Assembly: GCA_022749755.1 (NCBI GenBank)
Contig: CM040452.1
Coordinates: forward strand, 21,408,350-21,472,349
Direction: 5' to 3'
Length of the DNA stretch: 64,000 nucleotides
DNA from: Azadirachta indica
Taxonomy: Eukaryota > Streptophyta > Magnoliopsida > Sapindales > Meliaceae
Of the stretch, positions 13,163 to 25,347 are shown one piece after another. Each line of letters starts with the position of its first letter. Position 1 is the stretch's first letter. The position numbers and the translations under genes were made by a program. The notes under the pieces are model-generated. The model saw only the letters and a program-made list of their open reading frames with translations, ran no database searches and had not been told where the DNA came from.

Positions 13163-13924
13163 GGGAAATAACCATAAATGTCCCTGCTTCTTAATAAAAA
13201 TTCAAAAATACCCACTCACATGAAATTCAATCAAATATGTCCACTTTTAAACAATTTGAATAAAAATGCCCCCATGTTCATATTCAAACACATTGTCTTA
13301 TTATTTTTCTTCCCCTTTTTCTTCCATCGACCATTGGATTGAAACTCATAATGTTACATCATTTGTATTAATTTTGAATAAATCACTATAAAAATCATTG
13401 TTGATTTCATTTATAAACTCTATTTTAAAGTAAGTATATTTGACATAATTTTTTGGAGAAAATTTAATAGTATAAAGTTTAAATGCAATCAAATTGTTGT
13501 GCTGAAATGTGTTATTCGAAAATTAATTTTGAACATTTTACTAGAAACTAACTTTCGAGTAAGTTTTTGTAAGATAAAACTCGAAACTAAGTATTGAATA
13601 AGGTGAGATCTCATATTTATTCGAAACTGTAGTGAGATCTCACATTTACTTAAAATACAGTTTCAAATAAAGTGATATTTCACTTTACTTAATACTTAAT
13701 TTCGAATATGATAAAATGTTACTTTACTCAAAATTCAATTTCGAGTAAGGTGAAATCACCTTTCTAGAATGTATATGTGTAAAAAATTAAAAATTTTGTT
13801 TTTGTGTAAGTATAAAGACAAATGTGTCCAAGAATACAAAATTTGGATATTTTTTATTTAAATTATGGAAGGGATGTATTTTTTAATATTTCTTAAGAAA
13901 CATGGGTATTTATGGCTATTTCCC
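13163..13924. mobile_element. Non-autonomous Mutator-like element (MULE-MITE), 762 bp
   Basis: The element begins GGGAAATAACCATAAAT and its other end, read on the opposite strand, begins GGGAAATAGCCATAAAT; the similarity continues inward for about 50 bases (both arms contain TTCTTAA and AAAAATAC). It is flanked by an exact 9-bp direct repeat, CTTGGTTTT, at 13154-13162 and 13925-13933, the size expected for a Mutator-superfamily target-site duplication. The interior is AT-rich, has no transposase-like frame, and carries diverged 39-bp tandem repeats. It inserted in the spacer between the JmjC gene and the mS34-like gene. Confidence 0.85.
13583..13765. repeat. Diverged 39-bp tandem repeats inside the Mutator-like element
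   Basis: Four to five units recur at 39-base spacing; the clearest begin near 13622, 13661, 13700 and 13739. Each holds a TTTCGAnTAA-like block, a GTGAnATnTCAC palindrome-like core and a TTACTTAA-like block. Copies differ at many positions, so the array is old. Confidence 0.65.
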
Positions 13925-13933
13925 CTTGGTTTT

Positions 13934-14486
13934 TTCATATTATTATAAATTTCTTTTCTGAAATACTACCATTCGTTGCAGCAGTTAAAAAATTTTACTA
14001 ACAATTTCCCCTGCTGCCATTTTTTTAATATAAAAATGAAAAAAATTGTACGAAAAGCACCGGGTTTGTTTTTATTTTATTTGTAAATTAATATAAATTT
14101 GATTGTAAACTAGCGATAATAAATTTGAGCATTATAATTATATCTGTTTGACGTAAGCAGATGTTTGGTCAACATAACTCTACCAAACAAATCAACACCT
14201 AACTACCACTAAGGATTAAAATTATATTTCGAAAATTAAATACTCACTTTGATTACTGTAAAACTACCAAAATGACTAATTATAAATGTTAAGAAGATAT
14301 TATAGATATAAGATATAAATTTGCTTTTTAAGACTGAAGAAGTGTTTGTAAAGAGGGAAAGTATTTCATAAGTAGAAAAACAAAGAACTGTATGTATACT
14401 GTATACATATACTAACCTATGTTTCTACATGCATTAAGTAAACATACAAGACTCAATAATCAGGAGCAAAATAAAGCGATCTGAAT
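13934..14486. other. AT-rich intergenic region
   Basis: Spacer between the Mutator-like element and the 3' end of the mS34-like gene. It is AT-rich with short poly-T and poly-A tracts; I see no coding signal or structured repeat. Confidence 0.5.
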
Positions 14487-14610
14487 CTAATCATCAGCAA
14501 GTTTACCTTGGGATTTGAGATAATCCACAAAATAATCCAATCTCAAATATTTATCAGTGTCAAATTTACTGATAACATCCAGGATTTCAGCTGGATCAAA
14601 TTTCAGTGAC
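14487..14610 (-). other. Candidate alternative last coding exon of the mS34-like gene
   Basis: The minus strand holds an open, well-formed protein end (SLKFDPAEILDVISKFD... ending GKLADD and a TAG stop) preceded by an acceptor TTGCAG. The upstream exon contains an internal AG/GT at 14914 in the matching phase. Joining 14914-15257 to this exon gives 468 bases, a 155-residue protein whose C-terminus replaces the lysine-rich tail of the unspliced form. This is inference from splice-site phase only. Confidence 0.45.
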
Positions 14611-14867
14611 CTGCAACATTTTGCATCTCCTGAGAAACATAAATTTCAAGAAGCAATGCCTTCAAATTTTCTGCTCTAATTCTAATGTTGTGTATGAAAT
14701 GGAATAATAACACACACTTAAAGTCCTCTCTAGTTCCTCACGCCAATCAGACCAAGCAAGAAGAAATGACATGGAAAATTATCAGCAGATTATTGAAAGT
14801 TTTCATTCCGTAATAAGAAAGCTTTCACTAAACAAAATGGAATACAGACCAACAAATGGAAATTTAC

Positions 14868-15257
14868 TTATTTTTCCTTCGCCTTCTCCTCTTCCTTCAT
14901 TTTCTTCTCCCACCTACGCTTCTTATAGGCCAACAACATCTCTGGCATTTTCTCCATCAGCTTGGCAGTATTTGCTCGTTTCTCTGCAGCTATTCTATCA
15001 ACCTTGTGGCCTTTCCTCTTGGTTTTCATCTCTTTCCTCTGTGGATCATATGGCCAATCTTGCCCAGCCATGAGGACTTCCTTACGCAGTCTAGCTCTAC
15101 GACGAGCGCTAATGCCAAGTGGCTTCCATGCTCCTAATTCCCAGTAACCCCACGCACCCTTCAATAGTTCATGTTTGTATTTTGCCAACTTCTCCCGCCA
15201 TGGATACTGGTACTCACCAACCGCTTTTGCAACAGCACTGGCTACTTTCCCTGCCAT
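14868..15257 (-). CDS. Small basic conserved plant protein, tentatively mitochondrial ribosomal protein mS34-like
   Basis: 129-residue lysine/arginine-rich protein from the ATG at 15257 to TAA at 14868, in one exon. It starts MAGKVASAVAKAVGEYQYPW, contains WGYWELGAWKPLGISARRRARLRKEV and WPYDP, and ends in a charged helix (RRWEKKMKEEEKAKEK). The W-rich, basic character and the YDP followed by an amphipathic basic helix recall small mitoribosomal proteins of the mS34 type, but the match is a memory-level impression. An upstream intron or introns in the 5' UTR is likely, since the leader apparently extends to about 16.3 kb. A spliced form with a different C-terminus is possible (exon at 14487-14610). 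The gene is real with good confidence; its function is uncertain. Confidence 0.7.
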   Translation of the reverse strand: MAGKVASAVAKAVGEYQYPWREKLAKYKHELLKGAWGYWELGAWKPLGISARRRARLRKEVLMAGQDWPYDPQRKEMKTKRKGHKVDRIAAEKRANTAKLMEKMPEMLLAYKKRRWEKKMKEEEKAKEK

Positions 15258-17645
15258 TGACTTACTTCCTAGTTATGTCAATGAGAGAGGAAAAACACCT
15301 GTTAACCACTTTGACAACAATTATCATAAAGTAAAACATTAAAATCATAAACCTTGTACAGAGCTCAGAAACCAGCCCAGGAAACTTTTTCATTCATGTT
15401 TGCAGGAATCCAAGAAACAAGCATTCCGCAAGAACATTCAGTCAAGACTGATGTAATCTGTTCACTATGCATGATTTCAATATCTATTATATCAATAAAT
15501 TGTTGCAACTTTAGAGTTTAAACCATATGTCTATAAAGAAGGAAATTGAAAATTCAAATAGGCATGTACGAGGAAGTTCATTGTTCAGGATTAAAGCTTA
15601 GTTTAGGACTGCTGTGCTTTAAATCAACAACTGAAGTGTTTGGTAAACAACACATTTAACAGAGATCACTCACTTTGCCAATAATTTGATATCTAATGAT
15701 TTCATCACATTGCAGCTGTAAATTCAAAAGCACTGCACCTCAATCCCAGACAAAACCTAAAACTCCACTTTATAACTATCTTCAATCAGCTTCAAAGTTT
15801 AACCAGTTCACAGATAGATGACTAGATGCAGTGACAACAGCATGTATTGAAATCAATGGTCACTCAACCAATTTCACAACTCCTTAAAACAAGATCATGA
15901 TTATGACTACAATGTATGAGCATATTGTACACGTCATAAGAATGTGGAAAAATCACGTTGCTCGAGGCAAACGAATATTCAAAATCAAGCTAACACTTAT
16001 AACTCCCACACACGCATTTAATCGAACACTTTTAAGTACAGAAAGGCGTGTTTTAAATTGCAAGCATCAATAACAAAAATATCAACACAATCGTTCAAGT
16101 TCAAATGCATAACAACCGAAATTCTAACGAAATTAAAAGAAAAAAATAAAATAATAAAACTATGATACTTAAATTTGCAGATAAAGGAAGTTAAAAATAT
16201 CAATAGCGTGAGCCCGGCTTACCGTTTGGCTACCGAGAAAGAGGAAGAGAACAAACAGATGCATAAAACACTTTCTAGCTAAACTATAAATGTGTGTAAT
16301 GAAACTTACGAAATCCAAACTAAAGATTCAGCGGAGATGTGAGCCGAAAACCTATGAGAGTCTACAAAAACCCTCTTTCTGGTGTGTTATGTTGTTTGCG
16401 TTGGTGATCCGGTTTGTTTCTAGATTTAGGCGGTCACCTTTTTTTGGCTTTAGAGAGGTGGGGTCATTTTTCAAACTTTGTCCTTTTTCTTTTCGTCTTT
16501 TCATCTTTTAGTTTTTTAGGTTTATTAATTTATTAGGTAAAAGTTATGGAGGTGCAAAGTTTTGAAGGTCTAATTTATTCCGCCGACTAGTTTCAATAAT
16601 TTTAAAAATATTTACTGAAATTTTAATTTATTAAAAAGAATATATCTTTATACAAAAATATTTAAAGAGTTACGTTAGAGTAAATATTGACATATTTGGT
16701 GCGATGAAAAAAAATAACTGATTAATCCTTTTGCAGTTTGTTAAATTTTAAAAATTTTCTTAAATACAATATATTTATCCAATACATTTTAATAAAAATA
16801 AATATTAATATTTTTTTTAAACATTAATATTTTGTTATTATTTTATTTACATTTCGTTATATATAATCATTTTATTTAAAATAAAGATGTAAGCAATTGT
16901 TATATTTAATAAATTAAAATTTTAATAAATATTTTTTAAATTATTGAGATTAATTAATTCAATAAACTATTATATTATATGTCTTCCAACTTCAAATAAA
17001 TAAATAAACATAATAATGTAAACTTGTATGCCAATTTGTGTAAAAAGATATATCTAATAGTATTGATGAATATTTTTGCTTAATTTATTTGATAAGAAAC
17101 CTTTAAATAGTTCAGAGGAAAGAAAAAAAAAGATTACAGAACGTCTAACAAATAGTGAAAAAAATTGATTGATATTCGAACTTAGAATAGTGCAAAACAT
17201 TTGAAATTCTAATCCCGAATGAGCAATTTTAAGTTACTTTTACTAACACACACACGCAGAAATGAATTTTTATGCATATTTCATTGAACAAGCTGTAGAG
17301 CTATGAAGCAGACAAATAAATGAAAGATTAATACATATAAACGCAAAAGGCAGGCAGTAATGCAACACTAAAAGCTGTACAAAACACTACGATGTACATG
17401 ATTGAGTATCCACAAAAAGCTAACTAAAAATTCATTGATTGCTCTAGTTTCCCTAAAAGCTTACAGAAAAGCAACCAAAAGTAAAGCACCAGTCTCACTT
17501 CTGCACAACTTGAATTACAGAAAATGTAGCCATTGCTCAAGCAGAGTCAGTCAAGCTGGGCTCAAAAAAAACACATAGACTTTTCTTTTACATCAACTGG
17601 TGCTTCTGTGAATGGCTGCACAATCAGAACCATGAACTCAGTATC
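15258..17645. other. 5' leader/intron and intergenic region between the mS34-like gene and DMS3
   Basis: The right part of this stretch, up to about 16.4 kb, probably holds 5' UTR exon(s) and intron of the minus-strand mS34-like gene; 16.5-17.3 kb is very AT-rich spacer, and 17.3-17.65 kb is likely the 3' UTR of DMS3. No open frame has a convincing codon pattern. I see nothing else supportable. Confidence 0.5.
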
Positions 17646-20600
17646 TCAGTTTGGGTTAAACCTTTCTCGCGCTGCCTGCATCTGATGCTGCAATTTATCA
17701 AACGAAAGGTGTTCAGAATTTATTCACAAATAAGGAAAGAGAAAACAAGTAAACAAAATGTCACGAAGCAATGAAAATATGTAACTGTGGGAAGCAGGTA
17801 TCAATGGTTTCAAAGCAAATATAAATGGAAAGAGTTTGCTGCCTTGTTGGAAGGGCAAATCATGTTTTGTAAAACTAAGATAATCAAATTTGCTGCTTTC
17901 CTGAGCTTTCGCGTTCTTTTGCTGTCATAATTTTCAGAACCATTCTTTTGAACCTAATTTTTCAGAGGAGATAAAGAGGAGGTTTCTGATGAGGTAAAGC
18001 TTAAGACAGTACCGCTCTTCTTTTAGTCCAAACCACTTCAGGTAATGTCATAACCAACAGATTACCTGACTTGCAAATGTTGAGCTTTCTGCTAAAAACT
18101 TGACAAACTCTTGCTTCTTCCTCTCAAATGTATCCTTTGCTTGGTTCAATAGTGACTGTTCTCTCCTCAGATCGTCCTGCAGCGTCTCTTTCTTCCTCTT
18201 CAACTCCTGGATCTGCTTCTCAGTTTCAGCATACTTATCAGTTTTGTCTGACATCGCAGAGGATTTCGGGAATATCACATCTATATCCAGCCTGGCATTG
18301 AATATGTCCAAATATAAAAAACAAAGATTTAACAACAAATAAAATCCGAACCATTAGTAGTCAATGAAAATTAAGCCACATTAAAAAAGTGTTAAATAGG
18401 TAAGTATAAATTGAGACATATAATATATAGATTAGAAGAAAATATGTAGAGCTCTGATAATCATCGGTTAATTAACGGGTACTGAAATGGAACAGAGTCC
18501 GCCAGTGAAATAGCCAATTCTAGGACAAATTATTTAGCCAATTGACAATCCTACACAATTTGAAGGGATCTTTACTTCCAAAGGCATTTGAAGCACAGAC
18601 TAATTGTAAGCATCTAAAATGAAAACTTAAAAATAAACTCTAGATGAGAATGTATAAAAAAATTGAATTCCATGATACACCTGATTAAAAATAAATCTAC
18701 CATTTCTCTTGTGACAATGGACTTTCTTACCGACTGCCTAGGGAGAAGACACCAGGGCTTCTGATCACTCCACCATCTAAAGAAATAGCTCCATCACTTA
18801 TTAAGGGGAGAGCAAGCAACATGTCGGCCCTTGTCTTATACACTTGTAGACGAGAGAATAGATTATAAAAAAGAGTCTCTCTAAGGCCATGCCCAGTAGC
18901 AGTGACAGAAAACAAGTTTGCACTGTCAACATTGATCATATTCACCGCATGGCCAACAAAGCCAGGTGGAGACTCTCCACTAGGCAATTTTGGTTTCCAA
19001 AGATCAAGCATCCTTTGTGGGTCATCAGCTACAAACTCACCAGCGAAAGGTCTGGAAAAAGAAAAGTTTTTAGAATTTCTAAAAATTGCATGTCTATATT
19101 ATCAATGAAAGCAACATGAGACTCATGCCTTAAATTTTCAAGGCATATGACAAGAAACCGGCCATCTATAGCCCTCCCAATTGAAGCACCAAGCCCATGA
19201 AGGCCAGAACTCTTAATAATGAGGCCTTCTTTATCATATGTTTCCAAAGCCTTGACACCTTCCAAAGTCTTGCAGACAATTGCCAACATAGTGTCCACTC
19301 CCAAGTACTCAGAGAGAAGCCTACACTCCAGATAGAAAGAAAAACATATCAAGCATGGTCTAAACGTAGTAACTCAGATTGACACAACTTCCTTCAAACA
19401 ACAACCTGAAAGGAAACATGCCATCTCTGTGCAACCATTAAACTATCTTAACTATAATGCATCAATTAAATTTACCCCTGCAATTCATGAGTACATAACA
19501 CTGTAACAACATACAAAATGAATCTACTATATAATAAACCATTTAACAATGGGCAGCATCAAAATCAACTAAATGCAAACAAGCAAATGAAGCTGAAAAT
19601 AAGATAAGACCAACCTGCTAAGATTTTCATCCTCAACTTTTCCAAGCGAAGCAACAATACCTAGGACATCTTGGGTCACTTGAAGAAGAGATGCCTGAGT
19701 GCCATAATGCATTTTCATCTGACATAAAACAGCTGCAGCAGTATTTTCATGCTGAAGAATCCGTTCTTCTGTTTCCTCCTCACTATGATGGTCGGAATGG
19801 TCCTCATTATCAACTTCAGGGGCACTGGAAGAATGATACTTGCCAAGAATAACTGAATGAAAACTTATCAGAAGCAAACAAATACAGAAAATAGATCAAA
19901 GTGCATCATACATACAAAACAAATCAAATCCTCAGAAGGTTCAGAATGTAAATTCAATGCAAGTAGTTTCCCCAAGTAAACAACTGCTACCTGAAGTCAA
20001 GATCATAGATGTCCTCATTGTTGGAGGCATAATTTATATAAACTCTCTGACTATGTTTACCATCCAGATTTCCAAATTGAAAAACTACATGGAGAGATAT
20101 TTATTCAGAGGACACGATATAATAATTGCAATAACAGGGTGTCTCCTCAAGAATATTTACCGATTACTATAGTTATCCCAACTTCAGCTACGGGCAACTT
20201 CCAACAGACAGATAGATATCACACAGGATGACAATTAAAAGTATGTCAATCAGATGATATCTAGAGTGCCTCATGTTTAGTCTTGTAAATTTGGGCATGA
20301 CCCATTTCATCTACAGGTTGAAGCAGGGTGCCTACATATTATTCATATTTTCATTTTACTTTGCTAAGCTCAAGATGAATTCAGTTAACATTGACAGATT
20401 AAGGGATTTAAGGAATTAATATACCTTGCAAGTCAAGAATGGAGTCATCTAACTTGTATCTGTGGGTCTTCAAAAGTCTGATATTGTCCTCATGCTGCTT
20501 GATTTTCAGGCCCATCGTATGTAGATCATCTTGAAGTCTCTACAGAGATTTGGTTACAGCGAGGTTAGTTCATTTGATCATTCTCGCTCAAAGTACAGAT

Positions 20601-21585
20601 AACATAATAAAAATAAAATGTATACTATATAATTAGAAACATAGTCAAAATTCAGCATCTAGCTATAGCTCATTCTATAAGATCAAAATATTATTATAAT
20701 TCCAAATATTTTATTGTACAACCTTAGAATTATAAATGACCAATTCTGTTCCTCCATTTTGCATTCCATCCCTAGCATGTACCAATGTTTCATTTTGATC
20801 TACTTGCATTGATGCTGACGAATCTTCCATAGATACAACATTTGTTTGAGCTTGAAGCTGCAATGAGAGGTAATATTGTATTAGCAAACACCATTTACCC
20901 AAACAATTGTCACAAATACCAATAACCTAACTCATTCCATAACTTTTGAAACTCCAAGACCATGCTGCTTGAAGATAACATATCTGCTAACAACTAAAAA
21001 TTAAATGGTGCAGCAATAGTCCATAATTTCAAAGCTGGAGCACACACCATATACATAAAATAAGGCTATTTTTGGGATTAAGGTGGTCTGGCTTTGAAGC
21101 TGTTCCTGTTAATAGGTCAAAAAATTAGTGATCTCCACTACAAGTTGGTGTTCACCAAACACTCTTACCTGCTGTGCTTTAAAACAGAACCACAGCAATC
21201 CCGAATCGAAACTAAATCTTTTAACATAACATCTGCAGTAAAAAAAAATTTTGCTAGACGACGTTTAGCCATGGATCAAATTTTCCTAAAATTTCTTAGT
21301 TAAAACCCACATTATCGTAGTACAGATTCTACAATGCTTCAAGCTTCACTTCATTACTTCAAGTAACTACGAAAGACAAAAAGAAACCAACATGCATGAA
21401 AACCCTAACGACATAAGTTAGGTAGCTGGAAAAATGTGGAAAACAATAGCAAAGAAAAGGGAAACATATGACCATTACAGGAAAAGAAATTCAGATTCTC
21501 TCACATTTTATCGGCGACCAATAAGGAGTGGTAAAATTGAAAAGCCACGCCTAACGAGACTTACCTGTTGCTTCGATTGAAACAT
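17646..21585 (-). CDS. DMS3: DEFECTIVE IN MERISTEM SILENCING 3 (DMS3), SMC-hinge protein of RNA-directed DNA methylation
   Basis: Component of the DDR complex (DRD1-DMS3-RDM1) that recruits RNA polymerase V to chromatin in known plants. Eight exons: 21565-21585, 20723-20857, 20425-20539, 19615-19852, 19129-19320, 18731-19051, 18066-18291, 17646-17687; 1290 bases, 429 residues, close to the ~420 of Arabidopsis. Visible features: N-terminal low-complexity segment ending [12 protein letters not shown]; coiled coil (~53-92); hinge-like region with [56 protein letters not shown] and [12 protein letters not shown]-terminal coiled coil rich in Lys/Glu. It has no ATPase head, as expected. The intron between exons 5 and 6 (77 bases) appears to use a GC donor. 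A second possible first exon lies at 22214-22258. The neighbour GMI1 has the same hinge and exon layout. Confidence 0.95.
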
Positions 21586-22213
21586 CGAAGACTTGAGCTT
21601 CGACTCGCTTCAAATTTCTCCTTTCTACTCTCTTAAAATTTGTTTAGTTTGTAATTGGAGCAACTAATTAAGTTAATTAAATTAATTATGTTGTAATATT
21701 ACCAATAATTAATTTTTAAATTAAAGAAAAATAATAAATAAATTTACGTGCAATAAAAGTAGAGAAGAATCCAGTAAAATTAGGTGCTACTGCCAACTGT
21801 ACGGTACGATAGCCAAAATGTTTTTCCTTTTCAAAGTAGAGAAAACCAAAATTGTCTGTTTGCAAGTTAGACCATAGATTTGACCGGCGATACGTAGTTT
21901 TTTTTTCTGAAGAATATATATATTATTAATTCTACTGTAAAATAACCTGACAATCTACCTTCGTTTAAAAGATTTCTGTTATTAAATTATTAGACAAAAT
22001 TTAATTTTTGTGTGATCTACTTTTGTTTCAAGGATTTCTACTCTTAAATTGATCAGAAAAATCTAATTTAGATTCAAAAATTTTTGTTAATTGGGAGTAC
22101 AGATTCAATTATTTGAAAATAATAAAATAATAACTATTACTATTAATTAGGTTCAATATAAAAAATGATAATAATAATAATAAAAAATAATATATTTTTA
22201 GTTAGCAACTTAC

Positions 22214-22258
22214 CTGTTCATTCACACCGCCGGTTACACTATAGGAGCTGTGTGCCAT
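22214..22258 (-). other. Possible alternative first coding exon of DMS3
   Basis: On the minus strand an ATG (MAHSSYSVTGGVNEQ) runs 15 codons in frame into a strong donor, CAG followed by GTAAGT, in the same phase as the DMS3 first exon at 21565-21585. Splicing it to exon 2 at 20857 keeps the DMS3 frame. Its existence as a transcript is inferred; it could also be chance. Confidence 0.5.
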
Positions 22259-23278
22259 GTTCAAAATCATTAACTTAATTGTAAGGAGGGAAGTGTTGAA
22301 AGTAAGATTAGTAATTGAAGTGAAATTTTAATAAGATAGTTGTATTAGAAGACTTGGCTAACCACCTTTTAAAGGAGAGCAAATGCTTATTTGGCACTCC
22401 TCCACACTCAAAAGTGATATGAGGTGAACCTGAGTTAGATTTTATACATATTTTAATACTCATAAGGAATAATGGTAAGGTTTTCAAATTTTATCCTTAC
22501 TTTCATTCTAAATGATTATATAATTTGTATTAAATTGTAAAGTAACGTAAGATAAGCGGTCGTTCTACAAATTATAAAATTTATTGTTTTTGTTAATGAA
22601 AACTGCATAACCACTTACGATACAGTAGGTTTAATTTTGATTAACTTCGTATAGGTATGACCTTAATTTTTTTAATTTTATTTAGAAAGATAAATAATGA
22701 GCTTTGACCTTTTTTACTATTTCTATATTTTTTTAAAGAAAAAATTTTGATGTAGTATTTTTTGTCAACTTCTATTACTATTCAACCATTACGAGTACAA
22801 CTACTTAGAATAATATCATTCAATGAAAATTTATAATAATTTGTTAAACACCACCCAGCAGTTACATGGCAAGTACTCGTGTCCTTGTCCGAAGAGAAGG
22901 ATTCCAATTCTTCCAACTTCGTAAGGAAATGGAGCAGCAATAGTGTACAGTCTCTGGGTTCTACGCTAATCTATAACTGACTTATTTAGGAAATGATATA
23001 TAAAATCTGAGTTGTATCATAATTGACTTTTAAATAAAAAAGGCAAGAAAAGTCACCAACTGCCTACTATGGCTATGCCAAGAGTTTTTGATGATTTCCA
23101 TACCTGTAAACTTCCAACCTGTTATGTATACATATCATATTTTGTGGCACTAACAAAATGTACAGTTCCCCACCCAGTAGTGAGCGTAAGGACAGCTACA
23201 AATATTTAAATGTTTTCTTTACAGCCATTTACAAGTAATAGTTGACAAAACAGGTCACAAATGATCTTAATTTTTCAA
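22259..23278. other. Spacer between GMI1 3' end and DMS3
   Basis: About 1 kb of AT-rich DNA separating the GMI1 stop codon (23279) from the upstream part of DMS3. It must hold the GMI1 3' UTR and the DMS3 promoter. I see no open frame or repeat of note. Confidence 0.5.
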
Positions 23279-25314
23279 CTAATACAGATTTTTTATCACT
23301 GGTTTGATGTCATCCATAAACATGTTAAATTTAACCTTTCTCTTATTAAATTTCTTCACACATTTCTCGCGGGCTTTACTACATTTCTCTATTTTGAGTA
23401 TGATATAATTTAATTCTGACTTCTTTTCTTCTATTTGTTTCAATCTTTCGATACTTTCTGCTGAAATGTGAATCTCGACTTCTGACCCAACAACTGGAAA
23501 GCATATTGTAGGATTCCTGAAAATAACAAAAACATATTGTAGGAGTTTTTTAGACAACAAATTTTAAGATGAATACGAAACCAACATCTTGGAAAGTGTC
23601 AATACATACCCATCCCCAAGAGAAACGATGCCATTCTCCTTCAAAATCCCTCCATCCAGAGATACAGCACCATGTTTTATACAAGTACGCGCATCTATCA
23701 TGTCCTTACGAGTTTTGTACACTTGAAGCTCGCCCAAGAGTCGATAGAATAAAGTCTCCCGAAGACCATACCCTGCAGCTGTTCTCGTGTGTATGTGTTT
23801 GTCGTCTAGGTTGATCATATTAACTGCATACCCCATGAAACCTAGTGGGATGTTCCCACTTGGTAAGGTAGGATCTGGCAAGGCTAACCTCCTTTGAGGG
23901 TCATTGCCTTCAAATTCCCCTGGGAAAGGCCTGCCAAAACAATTGGAACAAAATTTGAATAACTTCCGAACCCCAAAGTATACAGTAGTTTTTCTTTTTC
24001 TTTTCTATAACCTTTTAATATTAATGACCTGATGTATTCATGTTTATAATTATGAGGAAGAATATACATTGTAACAGTCCCTGTTAAGGTTTTTCAACTT
24101 GCAATGGGAAGGTTGATATTGTACCTTATGTCCTCAAGGCATACAACCAGAAATCTCCCAACTATAGACTGTCCGAGTGCAGCAGCTGTTGCGTGTACTG
24201 CACGTGTAAAATCAACTTTTCCATTTTGTTCATACTTCTCAAGAGCTTGTGCTGCTTCAAATGATCTACACACCCAAGCAAGCATTTGATCTTCCCCCAA
24301 GTACTCTGCTAATGTCCTAAATTCAGGAATAGAGAGATCAAGAACTGCAGAGAAATTAATGGAGAAATTTTCATTTAAATTAAGAAATCTAACAAGATGA
24401 GCAATAGGGATAACCTGCTAAGCTGCTTGCTACAAACTGTACCAATAAGTACCACCGGGCCAACTACCTCTTCCATGAAATTTGTTGGTGGTTTGTGGCA
24501 TGGAAAATCCATGGTAAAACCACAGAGAAAAGCGGCAGCAGATTGATCTCTGCTTAAAATCCGTTTTGTGACATCCTCTTTTGTCCACAGGGAGTATGAA
24601 TCATAGAAACAATGAGGTTCAACTGAAGCTGGAGTCAACAATGAATCATTTTAAGTCTTCAGCTTCATTTTTCATTTTAATAGAATAGCATGTTAAACCA
24701 GCAACAGCATACTAGGACAAAATCTCAAATATAATTAGATGTCATACTTTCATGGAACCATATTTAATATTCAGACTCCACCAAATTTGTAATGAAATGT
24801 ACCTAGGGCAGCTGCATAGAACAAAAACAAGACTACAGTTCTCACATGTCCATCTAAACGTGCCCTAAATGTATAAATTCACAAGGTAGAAATGTCTCCA
24901 TCTCAGCTTTGCCTACAATTGTTTAGTCTCATCAACTTATTATGCCAACCAACATAACTGGGCCTAATACAATCACCAACTAACTGTGGCGTGCACTAAA
25001 TTTGTGTGTGCTGAGTGCAATTCATTTCCATCATTTCAGTTTTACTAATATTTTCACATTCTAGTGAACAAAAAGAAAACTTTTGTGAGTTGAAACCTTG
25101 CAGCCCAGATAAGACGCGCTCAATTTCTGTCTTCTGATCACATAACAATTTCAGCTTCTCTTCAAGATTCCCAATGCGTAAACCATATTTGTTAATTTCA
25201 TCCTCATGTTCCTGCAGAAAAAGCAGCCCATACACAAAAGCTCAAAATCTAGAACCAAATATCAATAACTGACAAGTGAGAACTCATCTTAGTACTTTGA
25301 AAACTGTGACTGTC

Positions 25315-25347
<33 letters not shown>

